From positions 744,001 through 808,000 of the forward strand of contig JANFAH010000008.1 in assembly GCA_024663395.1 (NCBI GenBank): 64,000 bases of DNA, given 5' to 3'. The notes beneath the pieces were generated by a model, which saw only the letters and a program-made list of their open reading frames with translations, had not been told where the DNA came from and made no database searches. Of this stretch, positions 48,479 to 60,347 are shown piece after piece. Each line of letters begins with the position of its first letter. The first letter of the stretch is position 1. This DNA comes from Pisolithus tinctorius. Its lineage: Eukaryota > Basidiomycota > Agaricomycetes > Boletales > Pisolithaceae. The position numbers and the translations under genes were made by a program.

Positions 48479-51400
48479 CTATGAGCCACATGCAAGCTTG
48501 GCAATTGGCTTGTAACATTGATGCCATCTATTCCCATGAACCATTTGGCTCAAATCCAACTCTATACAACAACCTCTGGGTATGACTGTTGTAGTCCACA
48601 TTGAGTACAGTGGGGACCTCATTGCCACTGGTATCCAAAGCAGTAATTCACCCTTTGGACCTCTGATCCAGCCATCATTGTGCAGCTTGACTGGCTGAGC
48701 ACATGGTGTCCCATCCTCCTGCAGGAGTCCACTGAGAAGTTGTTCAGCATCACAAAGTGCATGTGAAGGGGTACATGAGAAGCAGATGTGACATGATCTA
48801 ATAGCTGAAATTGCTGTCAATAAACCAGAATATATTACAGGGGCATTGTGCTTACCATCTGCTCTGCAAGATTGAACAAGTGGATTGCTCAGATTGGATG
48901 CATAAAACTTCAACTGTGCATGGGTGCTGATCATATTTTCATAGTCTTTAGCATCCCAGACCCTCATGGTCTTGTCCCAAGAGCCTGACACAACCCTGTT
49001 CCCATCAGGGGAGAATACCACTGAACAGACTGCATCTGTATGCCCCTCAAGATGGCTGCCAATCTGCACACCTCTTTCAGCATCCCACACCCTCACAGTC
49101 TTGTCCAAAGAGCCTGACACAATCCTCTTGCCATCAGGGGAGAATGCAACTGAACGGGCTCCATCTGTATGCCCCTCAAGATGGCTGCCAATCTGCACAC
49201 CTGTTTCAGCATCCCACACCTTCACAGTTTTGTCCCAAGAGCCTGACACAATCCTCTTGCCATCAGGGGAGAATGCAACTGAAAAGACTGTATTTGTATG
49301 CCCCTCAAGATGGCTGCCAATCTGCACACCTCTTTCAGCATCCCACACCCTCACAGTCTTGTCCAAAGAGCCTGACACAATCCTGTTTCCATCAGGGGAG
49401 AATGCAACTGAACTGACTTCATCTGTATGCCCCTCAAGATGGCTGCCAATCTGGACACCTGTTTCAGCATCCCACACCCTCACAGTCTTGTCCCCTGAGC
49501 CTGACACAATTCTCTTTCCATCAGGGGAGAATGCAACTGACCAGACTTGATCTGTATGCCCCTCAAAATGGCTGCCAATCTGCACACCTCTTTCAGCATC
49601 CCACACCCTCACAGTCTTGTCCTCTGAGCCTGACACAATCCTCTTTCCATCAGGGGAGAATGCAACTGACCTGACTGCATTTGTATGCCCCTCAAGATGG
49701 CTGCCAATCTGCACACCTCTTTCAGCATCCCACACCCTCACAGTTTTGTCCTCTGAGCCTGACACAATCCTCTTTCCATCAGGGGAGAATGCAACTGAAC
49801 AGACTGCAACTGTATGCCCCTCAAGATGGCTGCCAATCTGCACACCTCTTTCAGCATCCCACACCCTCACAGTCTTGTCCAAAGAGCCTGACACAATCCT
49901 CTTTCCATCAGGGGAGAATGCAACTGAATGGACTCCATCTGTATGTCCCTCAAGATGGCTGCCAATCTGGACACCTCTTTCAGCATCCCACACCCTCACA
50001 GTCTTGTCGCAAGAGCCTGACACAATCCTCTTTCCATCAGGGGAGAATGCAACTGAAAAGACTGTATTTGTATGCCCCTCAAGATGGCTGCCAATCTGGA
50101 CACCTGTTTCAGCATCCCACACCCTCACAGTCTTGTCCCAAGAGCCTGACACCATCCTTTTTCCATCAGGGGAGAATGCAACTGAATAGACTGCAATTGT
50201 ATGCCCCTCAAGATGGCTGCCAATCTGGACACCTGTTTCAGCATCCCACACCCTCACAGTCTTGTCCTTTGAGCCTGACACAATCCTCTTCCCATCAGGG
50301 GAGAATGCAACAGCAAAGACTGCACTTGTATGCCCCTCAAGATGGCTGCCAATCTGGACACCTGTTTCAGCATCCCACACCCTCACAGTCTTGTCCCTTG
50401 AGCCTGACACAATCCTGTTTCCATCAGGGGAGAATGCAACTGAAGTGACTGCATCTGTATGTCCCTCCAAGCCAAGCAGTTGAGAAGCTGGCCAGTGTTC
50501 TAAACCTCTTACAACTCCAGGGAGGGAACAAAAATTTGGCATGAGCATCACTGATAGCTTTGTCTTCACAGGAAGAAGTGCCAGTGCAGAGATGTACACA
50601 TGGGGTGCACTGTGAGAGATAGCAGCATTGGAGCTTTGAATAAACCTGAAACCATCTTCTACAAACCCCAATGTGTCCATCCACCCGTCCTGGTTGGTCT
50701 ATCTCAAGTGAGACAACATTAATGCAAATAGTGATGTCAAACTCACCAGGAGCCATGTTTGAGCAGAAAGCAGTGCAGCAGCAGCATTTCCAACTCCACC
50801 CAGTAGGCTCATAGCCTCAAGCCAAAATAGAATCTTTTCACTTCCCACAAGGGCCTTTAGCAACTGTGCAAGGTCCAACTCCAATGTAGACTTCTGCAGA
50901 TGTTGGGACCAGAATCGACAGGAATAGGCGAGATGGGGCAAAATGTTCTTGCTGATTCTCTCCGGTAAATCAGTAACCTCTGCATTGCTCAAGTAGGAGC
51001 TGTCCAATCCACAAATGTTGAACCGAAGCTCTTCACCAAGGATTCGCAAGGTGGCAACAGCAAGGTTATATGAGCAAGAGGTGTCAATGAAGTAGGCCCC
51101 ACTCCGTGAACGATCAGTTAGGAAGTCATAAAAGGATGCATGCAGGGGTCGGACAGGAAAGCGCCTGTCAACGATGCCACCTAATAATGGGGACATGAAC
51201 TCGAGGATGAGCGCAATGTCGTAGTGATCCTGCGTATTTGGGAAGTGTTTACGCATCCGATTCAAGGCTGGCATAGGCAGAGGTTCGAGCGTCATCACGA
51301 CCTGGTGCATCACGGAGCGGTATCGTTCAATGGCTTTCCCAGATCGTGGAATAGCACTCTCCAAGATTGCGGCATAAGTCGAATCCAAAAGTGTTCTTCC

Positions 51401-53585
51401 CTCCTCGGACTGAAGAGAGATTACATCGTCGTAGCGTTCCATCACAGTTGCTCCCGCTCTGTTCGGCTTGATGTAGTCGCAGGCCAGACGCGCCCATTCA
51501 AATAAGCAGTCCGCCTTCTGGACAATCCTCTCGACCTCACGCTCTCCGATGTCTGAAAGGTGACTAAGTTGCGTGGAGACATATAACTTGATATCGCGTT
51601 GGGTCCATTCTGTAGAAACGTCGTCCAAGGAAATTGCCTTCACATGTGGAGAGCCTCTCAACACACGTTCGATATCAGGCAAGGGGCGGGATGTTACGAA
51701 GACACGGAAATTGTGGGGGAGATCGCCCGCTTGTGACTGAAGCACCGACAAGATGTGTCTCCGCGATTCTTCCAGGCCACTCTCGTCCAGCGCATCGATT
51801 ACCACGGCCACGCTTCCAATTGTAGCACTCGACACCTTCGACAACGGCTCAAAAATGAGTTTTTCCCACTGTAGCATGACATCGGAGGTAGTCTTGAGCG
51901 AATGGTCCTTCGCCAACACATCGGCCAAAGCGCGCCGAAACGCAGGGTCCCGGTCCGCCAGATCGCGCCCAATGGTCGTAAATATCTTTTCCTCGCGACG
52001 CTCGGCTTGCCTATCTCGGGCGAAGCAAAAGCACGACCCGAACCCGCCAGCATCCTTGAGCCACAAGGCAATAGTATGCGCGATGGCAGACTTCCCTCTG
52101 CCAGCCTGCCCGTAGAGCCAGAGAATGCGCGGGACATTTTCATCTGTTGTTGATCCAGGTGACGATTTCTGTGAGGATCTCAGTTCTGGTACCGTCTAGG
52201 CACCTCTTGGTCTTACTGACCCCCGCACCCCCTGCGTAGGCCATCCCTTCGAGGCTCATATCTCCGCGTACGAGTCAAGTTCTCCACGCGCAAGGTTCAG
52301 GTCTTCAAGTACATGGTGCACGTTGGTGTGAATATCCCGGACCGCACGGTCCCGGTACTGTTGCATCAGGTCGTTTAGCACCTTGATGTAACCATCGGTC
52401 GTGGTCCGCGTATCAGACAATATGTTTTTTCCCAATCTCTGCCCTGAGAACAGCTGAATCAATCAACCTTTCGATGAAAAGTGGAATAGACATACAAAAG
52501 CATTTCGTCTCCGAATCATTCTTGATGAACCGGGCTGCATCACTTATCACCTGTGCAATTTTCCCTAAAGTTGCCTTCATACTATCGATATTCTGCATGG
52601 TATCGTCCGCCAGAAGAAATTCATAGACTTTTCTGACTGTATCAAGGAGGTTGGACACCTCGTTGTCCAGGTTAGCTTGATTGATAAGCGACTGTAGGCA
52701 GTGGTGTGAGGTGAGCAGCACGTATCACCAGTGGTGTGAACGTACCTGAGCAGCCGCGGTTAAGATCCCAAGAGCAATCTGGGCATAGGGGTGAACCTGC
52801 GCACTTACGTCAGAGCCTGTGAATGAACATAGGATAATGCACGTACCTGGGCGATAGTAGTAACGACGGAGTTAAAGGTCTTGAGGGGCTGGAGGTACGT
52901 GTTACTGAAGTTTTGGATACTTGCAACCGCAGTATCAGCCTGTGCAACGAGTTCAGTAGCCGTTTGGCCCACCCCTTGTATGGGTGTCATGCCATCCAGG
53001 GCCTGCTGAGCAGCATCGACTTCACTGCCGATCAATACCGAGTCCGGACTGAGTGTGGCACTGGCACCATTGGCAGGTTCAACAGCAACATTGCTGGTGT
53101 CGCCGAATGGCCCCACTGCAGTGTTGGCATTCCTGTCATGCGTAGCTGGTACCGGTCCTATTTCTGAGTTGTCGTTCGGCCTTTGAGTCTGTCCAACACG
53201 AGTAGTCAAGGTCATCGCAACAATGGGATAAGGCAGACGACACACATCCTGAGTTAGAGCCGCTTGGTTTTGTCCTCGTTGCACATGCCCGCCCCCAGCG
53301 GCATGCGTATCAGCGATTTCTGCTGCGACGGAACCTCGGTTCGACCGATGGAAGATATGCTTCACACTTGCAAGCGCCCTCCGAGGGAAACTTCCCGACG
53401 GTCCAGAAATCGAGGCTACGTCACGAGCGAGAGTCTGAGGAGGCCCTTGCGGCTGTTTCTTTATGGATCGGCGACTGTGATCGCCGGCAGGGAAATTAGT
53501 TGCTTACCGAGACAAAGTCAGATGCAGAGCCAGGTGGCTTTGTAGATCCAAAGAGACGATGTTTCTTCGATTGCTTGCGAGCCAT
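48479..53585 (-). pseudogene. NACHT-WD40 NLR copy N3, broken just before the NACHT
   Basis: Start at 53585. Exon 2 is open, and the N-terminal helical exons and the NACHT exon are well preserved (Walker A GQAGRGKS, VVIDALDES). Two deletions relative to N4, 1 nt at about 52274 and 2 nt at about 52147, together restore frame, but the shifted stretch between them contains a stop at 52256. The WD40 array has 12 repeats (14 in N1, N2 and N4), and the tail ends at 48479. The linker intron (GTGAGT..ATAG, about 50700-50748) is intact. Confidence 0.75.
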
Positions 53586-54559
53586 TGAGAAATCAATATT
53601 TGATTTAAAGTCACTAGATGGGGTCGACGGTTGAGGTTGTGGATGTGGAAACAAGGAAGCATTAAAGTTGCAGCAAGCGCCGACATGCTGTAAACACGTT
53701 GTCTATTGTAGCGCCGCTGGTCGTTCGCAGCGCATCAAAGTCAAGATCGGTTTGAAACTTGAATGTACACACGGAAAAGATCTGATCTTACCACCATCAT
53801 ATCGATACATTCAGTTCTGAGATTATTTGTGGGACTTCGCCTTTCGCGCATTCTAATTCATTGCCTGTTCCCGCCCCAAAGGGCCATACTACGGCTGTGC
53901 TCATGGATGAGTTTGCCACGAGAGAAAAACGTAAGTTCATAGATCAATCACCTTGTTTACAAGGTCACTGCACCCCGAAAATTGAGACACTTTTTTCGAC
54001 ATCCGCGCATATTCCTCAACAACAAGTCCGCGCGGCAAATCCCACCAGCCACCTCACAACAACTGTAGCATGCTCGGGCGTGGTAAACAAAGTGCCTGCC
54101 GGCGGCGACGGCCCTGTTCTATAGTGTGTGGGGGGATTCCTACTTGGTAGGCTACGTCGCGGCAGTGCCGCCTCGAGAGGGACGTAGATTACATAAAGTT
54201 GTGGTAACCCGACGGTGAATCTTCTCTGGTTAGCTATTATGCGTTTGATTACATCCTGTTATTCTGTTACACCTTGGTGTTTCCCTTTTGCATCAGCAGC
54301 TCGATTACATATTCCCTCAATGTTTATGTATACCCTTGACAAAGGATAATCATTAGGTTGAACATCTGCTCTATCTGCAATTGTTCCATATGTCTGAGAT
54401 CTTCAACCTTCACCAGTGGAAGTCTGGGACCAATTATAAATAACTCAACTCACTAACACAATCATTTGGGCACACTTGTATACATTTTATTTACCTCCCT
54501 TTGCACTTGTTGGTGTACCACTGATTATGGCAAGCATCTCATTCAGTAGATTCTACCTA
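53586..54559. other. Recombinant junction between N3 and N4
   Basis: The left part is the N3 5' flank with a shortened kinase coding fragment (about 53829-53890). Then comes a segment at 53948-54020 related to the N2 insert, and unplaced sequence to about 54120. From about 54121 the sequence matches the kinase 3' flank (47940-48056) and the convergent spacer. A gh relic and a whole kinase gene expected here are missing. Confidence 0.6.
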
Positions 54560-54896
54560 CACAGCAAGCATTTCACAATTTTTCATGACAGAAGATGTTG
54601 AAAAAATTGAAAGAAGAGATACAATGTTATTTTGGATGTTTTCAAACAAAACATCCATAAGTAATAATTTATTTTCTTTGCATGTCCTGCTTATAAACAT
54701 TAATTGATGGTAATGACCATTAGCTTCTAGTCTAATGACAATCACCATCATTTCATGTTTGCTGGTAGAGAAGACAAAGAAAATGAAATATTATTTTTGG
54801 ATTTTGTCTGTGAAAATATCCATTATAACATGGTATCTCTTCCTTCAATGTTTTTCAAGATGTTTGGTCATGAAAAATTGTGAAATGCTTGCAGTG
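54560..54896. mobile_element. 337-bp foldback MITE with 3-bp CTA target duplication
   Basis: The element is one long imperfect palindrome. The outer arms are CACAGCAAGCATTTC.. at the left and its near-perfect complement at the right (CACTGCAAGCATTTC on the other strand), followed by a 15-bp exact stretch, and matching continues toward the middle. It is flanked by CTA at 54557-54559 and 54897-54899. The paralogous spacers at 21700, 35025 and 48390 have the empty site with one TTA, so the insertion is specific to this copy. The CACT-type ends and 3-bp duplication suggest CACTA-like mobilisation, without proof. It has no coding capacity. Confidence 0.8.
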
Positions 54897-54988
54897 CTAC
54901 TGATCTGATGTCCTATAGAAAAGAAAAATGCAGTAGTTTACATACTAAGAAGGGTGAGGATCCACATAGTACATACATATGCTATGAC

Positions 54989-57900
54989 CTATACAGGCTT
55001 GGCTATTGGCTTGTAACATTGATGCCATTTCTTCCCATGGACCATTTGGCTCAAATCCAACTCTATACAACAACCTCTGGGTATGACTGTTGTTGTCCAC
55101 ATTGAGTACAATGGGGACCTGATTGCCATTGGTATCCAAAGCAGTAATTCACCCTTTGGACCTCTGATCCAGCCATCATTGTGCAGCTTGATTGGCTGAG
55201 CACATGGTGTCCCATCCTCCTGCAGGAGTCCACTGAGAAGTTGTTCACTATCACAAAGTGCATGTGAAGGAGTAGATGAGAAGCAGATGTGGCATGATCT
55301 AATGGCTGAAATTGCTGTCAATAATGCAGAATACATTACAGGGGCATTGTGCTTACCATCTGCTCTGTAAGATGGAACAAGTGGATTGCTCAGATTGGAT
55401 GGATAAAACTTCAACTGTTCATGGATGCTGATCATAAGTTCACAGCCATTATTGTCCCAGACCCTCACAGTCTTGTCACAAGAGCCTGACACAATCCTCT
55501 TTCCATCAGGGGAGAATTGAACTGAAATGTCTACATCTGTATGTCCCTCAAGATGGCTGCCAATTGGCACACCTCTTTCAGCATCCCACACCCTCACAGT
55601 CTTGTCCACTGAGCCTGACACAATCCTCTTTCCATCAGGGGAGAATGTAACTGACCAGACTGAATCTGTATGCCCCTCAAGATGGGTGCCAATCTGTGCA
55701 CCTCTTTCAGCATCCCACACCCTCACAGTCTTGTCCTTTGAGCCTGATACAATCCTCTTTCCATCAGGGGAGAATGCAACTGAAGTGACTGTACTTGTAT
55801 GCCTCTGAAGACAGCTGCCAATCTGCACACCTCTTTCAGCATCCCACACCCTCACAGTCTTGTCCTCTGAGCCTGACACAATCCTCTTTCCATCAGGGGA
55901 GAATGCAACTGAAAAGACTGGATCTGTATGCCCCTCAAGATGGCTGCCAATCTGCACACCTCTTTCAGCATTCCACACCCTCACAGTCTTGTCCTTTGAG
56001 CCTGACACAATCTTCTTTCCATCAGGGGAGAATGCAACTGACCAGACTTCATCTGTATGCCCCTCAAAATGGCTGCCAATCTGCACACCTCTTTCAGCAT
56101 CCCACACCCTCACAGTCTTGTCATCTGAGCCTGACACAATCCTCTTTCCATCAGGGGAGAATGCAACTGAATCAACTGCACCTGCATGCCCCTCAAGATT
56201 ACTGCCAATCTGTACACCTCTTCCAGCATCCCACACCCTCACAGTCTTGTCCACTGAGCCTGACACAATCCTCTTTCCATCAGGGGAGAATGCAACTGAA
56301 CAGATTGGATCTGTATGCCCCTCAAAATGGCTGCCAATCTGCACACCTCTTTCAGCATTCCACACCCTCACAGTCTTGTCCAAAGAGCCTGACACAATCC
56401 TCTTTCCATCAGGGGAGAATGCAACTGACCTGACTGTATCTGTATGTCCCTCAAGATGGCTGCCAATCTGCACACCTCTTTCAGCATCCCACACCCTCAC
56501 AGTCTTGTCCTCTGAGCCTGACACAATCCTCTTTCCATCAGGGGAGAATGCAACTGAAATGACTGCATCTGTATGCCCCTCAAGATGGCTGCCAATCTGC
56601 ACACCTGTTTCAGCATCCCACACTCTCACAGTCTTGTCACAAGAGCCTGACACAATCCTCTTTCCATCAGGGGAGAACGCAACTGAAGTGACTCCATTTG
56701 TATGCCCCTCAAGATGGCTGCCAATCTGCACACCTCTTTCAGCATCCCACACCCTCACAGTCTTGTCGCAAGAGCCTGACACAATCCTCTTTCCATCAGG
56801 GGAGAATGCAACTGACCAGACTTGATCTGTATGCCCCTCAAGATAGGTGCCAATCTGCACACTTCTTTCAGCATCCCACACCCTCACAGTCTTGTCCAAA
56901 GAGCCTGACACAATCCTTTTTCCATCAGGGGAGAATGCAACTGAAATGACCCCACCTGTATGTGCCTTAAGATGGCTGCCAATCTGCACACCTCGTTCAG
57001 CATCCCACACCCTCACAGTCTTGTCCCCTGAGCCTGACACAATCCTCTTTCCATCAGGGGAGAATGCAACTGAAAAGACTGGATGTGTATGCCCCTCAAG
57101 ATGACTGCCAATCTGCACACCTCTTTCAGCATCCCACACCCTCACAGTCTTGTCCACTGAGCCTGACACAATCCTCTTTCCATCAGGGGAGAATGCAACT
57201 GAAGTGACTGTACTTGTATGCCCCTCCAAGCCAAGCAGTTGAGAAGATGACCAGTGTTCTAAACCTCCTACAACTCCAGGGAGGGAAGAAAAATTTGGCA
57301 TGAGCATCATTGATAGCTTTGTCTTCACAGGAAGAAATGCTAGTGCAGAGATGTACACATGGGGTGCACTGTGAGAGATAGCAACATTGCAGTTTTGAAT
57401 AAACCTGATTCCATCTTCTACAAACCCCAATGTCTCCATCCATCCATCCTGCTTTTTCTATGCCAAGTGAGACAACATTAATGCAAATAGTGATGTCAAA
57501 CTCACCAGGAGCCATGTTTGAGCAGAAATCAGTGCAGCAACAGCATTTCCAACTCCATCCAGTAGGCTCATAGCTTCAAGCCAAAATAGAATTTTTTCAC
57601 TTCCCACAAGGGCCTTTAGCAACTGTGCAAGGTCCAACTCCAATGTAGACTTCTGCAGATGTTGGGACCAGAATCGACAGGAGTAGGAGAAATGGGGCAA
57701 AATGTTCTTGCCAATTCTCTTCGGTAAATCAGTAACCTCTGCATTGCTCAAGTAGGAGCTCTCCAATCCACAAATGTTGAACCGAAGCTCTTCGCCAAGG
57801 ATTCGCAAGGTGGCAACAGCGAGGTTATATGAGCAAGAGGTGTCAATGAAGTAGGCCCCACTCCGCGAACGATCAGTTAGGAAGTCATAAAAGGATGCAT

Positions 57901-60347
57901 GGAGGGGTCGGACAGGAGAGCGCCTGTCAACGATGCCACCTAGTATTGGGGACATGAACTCGAGGATGAGCGCAATGTCGTAGTGATCCTGCGTGTTTGG
58001 GAAGTGTTTACGCATCTGATTCAAGGCTGCCATAGACAGAGGTTCGAGCGTCATCACGACCTGATGCATCACAGAGCGGTATCGTTCAATGGCTTTCCCA
58101 GATCGTGAGATAGCACTCTTCAAGATTGCGGTATAAGTTGAATCCAAGAGTGTTTTTCCCCCTTCGGACTGAAGAGAGATTACGTCGTCATAGTGTTCCT
58201 TCACGGTTGCCCCCGCTCTGTTCGGCTTGATGTAGTCGCAGGCCAGACGAGCCCATTCAAATAAGCAGTCCGCCTTCTGGACAATCCTCTCGACCTCACG
58301 CTCTCCGATGTCTGAAAGGTGACCAAGTTGCTTGGAGACATATAACTTGATGTCGCGTTGTGTCCATTCTGTAGAAACGTCGTCCAAGGAAATTGCCTTC
58401 ACATGTGGAGAGCCTCTCAACACACGTTCGATATCAGGCAGGGGGCGGGACGTTATGAAGACACGGAAATTGTGGGGGAGATCGCCCGCCTGTGACTGAA
58501 GCACCGACAAGATGTGTCTCCGCGATTCTTCCAGGCCACTCTCGTCCAGCGCATCGATTACCACGGCCACGCTTCCAATTGTAGCACTAGACATCTTCGA
58601 CAACGGCTCCAAAATGAGCTTTTCCCACTGTAGCATGACATCGGAGGTAGTCTTGAGCGAATAGTCCTTCGCCAACACATCGGCCAAAGCCCGCCGAAAC
58701 GCAGGGTCTCGGTCCGCCAGATCACGTGCAATGGTGGTAAATATCTTTTCCTCACGACGCTCGGCTTGCCTGTCTCGGGCGAAGCAAAAGCACGACCCGA
58801 ACCCACCAGCATCCTTGAGCCACAAGGCAATGGTATGCGCGATGGCAGACTTCCCTCTGCCAGCCTGTCCGTGGAGCCAGAGAATGCGCGGGACAACTTC
58901 ATCTGTGCTGTTGATCCAGCTAACGATCTCTGTGAGGATCTCCGTTCTGGTACCGTCTAGGCACCTCTTGGTCTTACTGACCCCCGCACCCCCTGCGTAG
59001 GCCATCCCTTCGAGGCTCATATCTCCGCGCACGAGGTCCAGTTCCCCACGTGCAAGGTTCACGTCTTCAAGTACATGGTGCACGTTGGTGTGAATATCCC
59101 GGACCGCACGGTCCCGGTACTGTTGCATCAGGTCGTTTAGCACCTTGATGTAACCATCAGTCGTGGTCCGCGTATCGGACACTATGTTTTTTCCCAATCT
59201 CTTCCCTGAGAACAGCTGAATCAATCAACCTTTCGATAAAAAGTGGAATCGACATACAAAAGCTTTTCGTCTCCGAATAATTTTTGATGAACCGGGCCGC
59301 ATCACTTATCACCTGTGCAATTCTCCCCAAAGTTGCCCTCATACTATCGATATTCCGGATGGTATCGTCCGCCAGAAGAAATTCATAGACTTTTTTAACT
59401 GTATCAAGGAGGTTGGACACCTCGTTGTCCAGGTTAGCTTGATTGATAAGCGACTGTATGGGGCGGTGTGAGGTGAGCAGCACGTATCACCAGTGGTGTG
59501 AACGTACCTGAGCAGCCGCGGTTAAGATCCCAAGAGCGATCTGAGCATAGGGGTGAACCTGCGCCCTCGCATCAGAGCCTGTGAATGACCATAGGACAAT
59601 GCACGTACCTGAGCGATAGTAGTAACGACGGAGTTAAAGATCTTGAGAGGCTGGAGGTACGTATCACTGAAGCTTTCGATACTCGCAACCGCAGTATTGG
59701 CCTGTGCAACGAGTTCAGTAGCCGTTTGGCCCGTCCCTGGTATGGGTGTCATGCCATCCAGGGCCTGTTGAGCAGCGTCGACTTCACTGCCAACTAATAC
59801 CGAGACCGGACTGAGTGTGGCACTGGCGCCATTGGTAGGTTCAACAGCAACATTGCTGATATCGCCGAATGGCCCCACTGCAGTATCGGCATTCCTGTCA
59901 TGCGTAGCTGGTACCGGTCCTATTTCTGAGTTGTCGTTTGGCCTTTGAGTCTGTCCAACACGAGTAGTCAACGGCATCGCAGCAACGGGATAAGGCAGAC
60001 GACACACATCCTGAGTTAGAGCCGCTTGGTTTTGTTCTCGTTGTGCATGCGGACCCCCAGCGGCATCCGTATTAGCGATTTCTGCTGCGACGGAGCCATG
60101 GTTCGACCGATGGAAGATGTGCTTCATCCTTGCAAGTGCCCTCTGGGAGAAACATCCCGACGTTCCAGAAATCGAGGCTACGTCACGAGCGGGAGTCTGA
60201 GGCGGCTCTTGCGACTGTTCCTTTGTGGATGGGCGACTATGATTGCCCGCAGGGAAATTAGTTACTTACCGAGACAAAGTTAGATGCAGAGCCAGGTGGC
60301 TTCTTAGATCCAAAGAGACGATGTCTCTTCGATTGCTTGCGAGCCAT
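54989..60347 (-). CDS. NACHT-WD40 repeat NLR (STAND/NWD protein), intact copy N4
   Basis: Exons (minus) 60347-60270, 60220-59609, 59558-59508, 59453-59258, 59205-57506 and 57457-54989 join in frame to about 1701 aa. A short basic start (MARKQSKRHR) leads into a low-complexity Thr/Ala/Pro-rich stretch, then a helical region (HPYAQIALGILTAAAQ, FIKNYSETKSFWKRLGKN) like the N-terminal domain of many basidiomycete STAND proteins. NACHT follows: Walker A GQAGRGKS at 425-432, Walker B VVIDALDES at 527-535, FITSRP at 562-567. Fourteen 43-residue WD40 repeats span about 964-1565, enough for two seven-bladed propellers, then a tail with GELLLWIP. Such proteins are signal-activated NTP switches that oligomerise on ligand binding; fungal relatives control nonself recognition and cell death. 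The exon-2 acceptor (AAAG) is the weakest splice call. Confidence 0.85.

Larger units (their letters stand above)
41041..53900. repeat. Amplified cassette unit 3 (gh3-K3-N3)
   Basis: Third unit with the same order and orientation. Its right end does not lead into a gh relic and kinase, but at about 54121 jumps to kinase 3' flank sequence, so the following unit lacks its kinase. Confidence 0.8.

Noticed and set aside
53504..53686. 60-codon frame at the NLR 5' end in another frame (also at 27094-27285 and 60266-60448)
   Set aside because: The frame starting MARKQSK in the same place joins by a good GTAAG donor to the conserved exon 2; the alternative frame does not lead anywhere.
55860..56825. 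Long plus-strand open frame antisense to the N4 WD40 array (and similar ones at 36507-37373, 49617-50189, 22322-23110)
   Set aside because: The 129-bp period is a multiple of three, so one open repeat stays open on both strands. The antisense peptide is a monotonous repeat with no domain, while the minus strand encodes canonical WD40 motifs.
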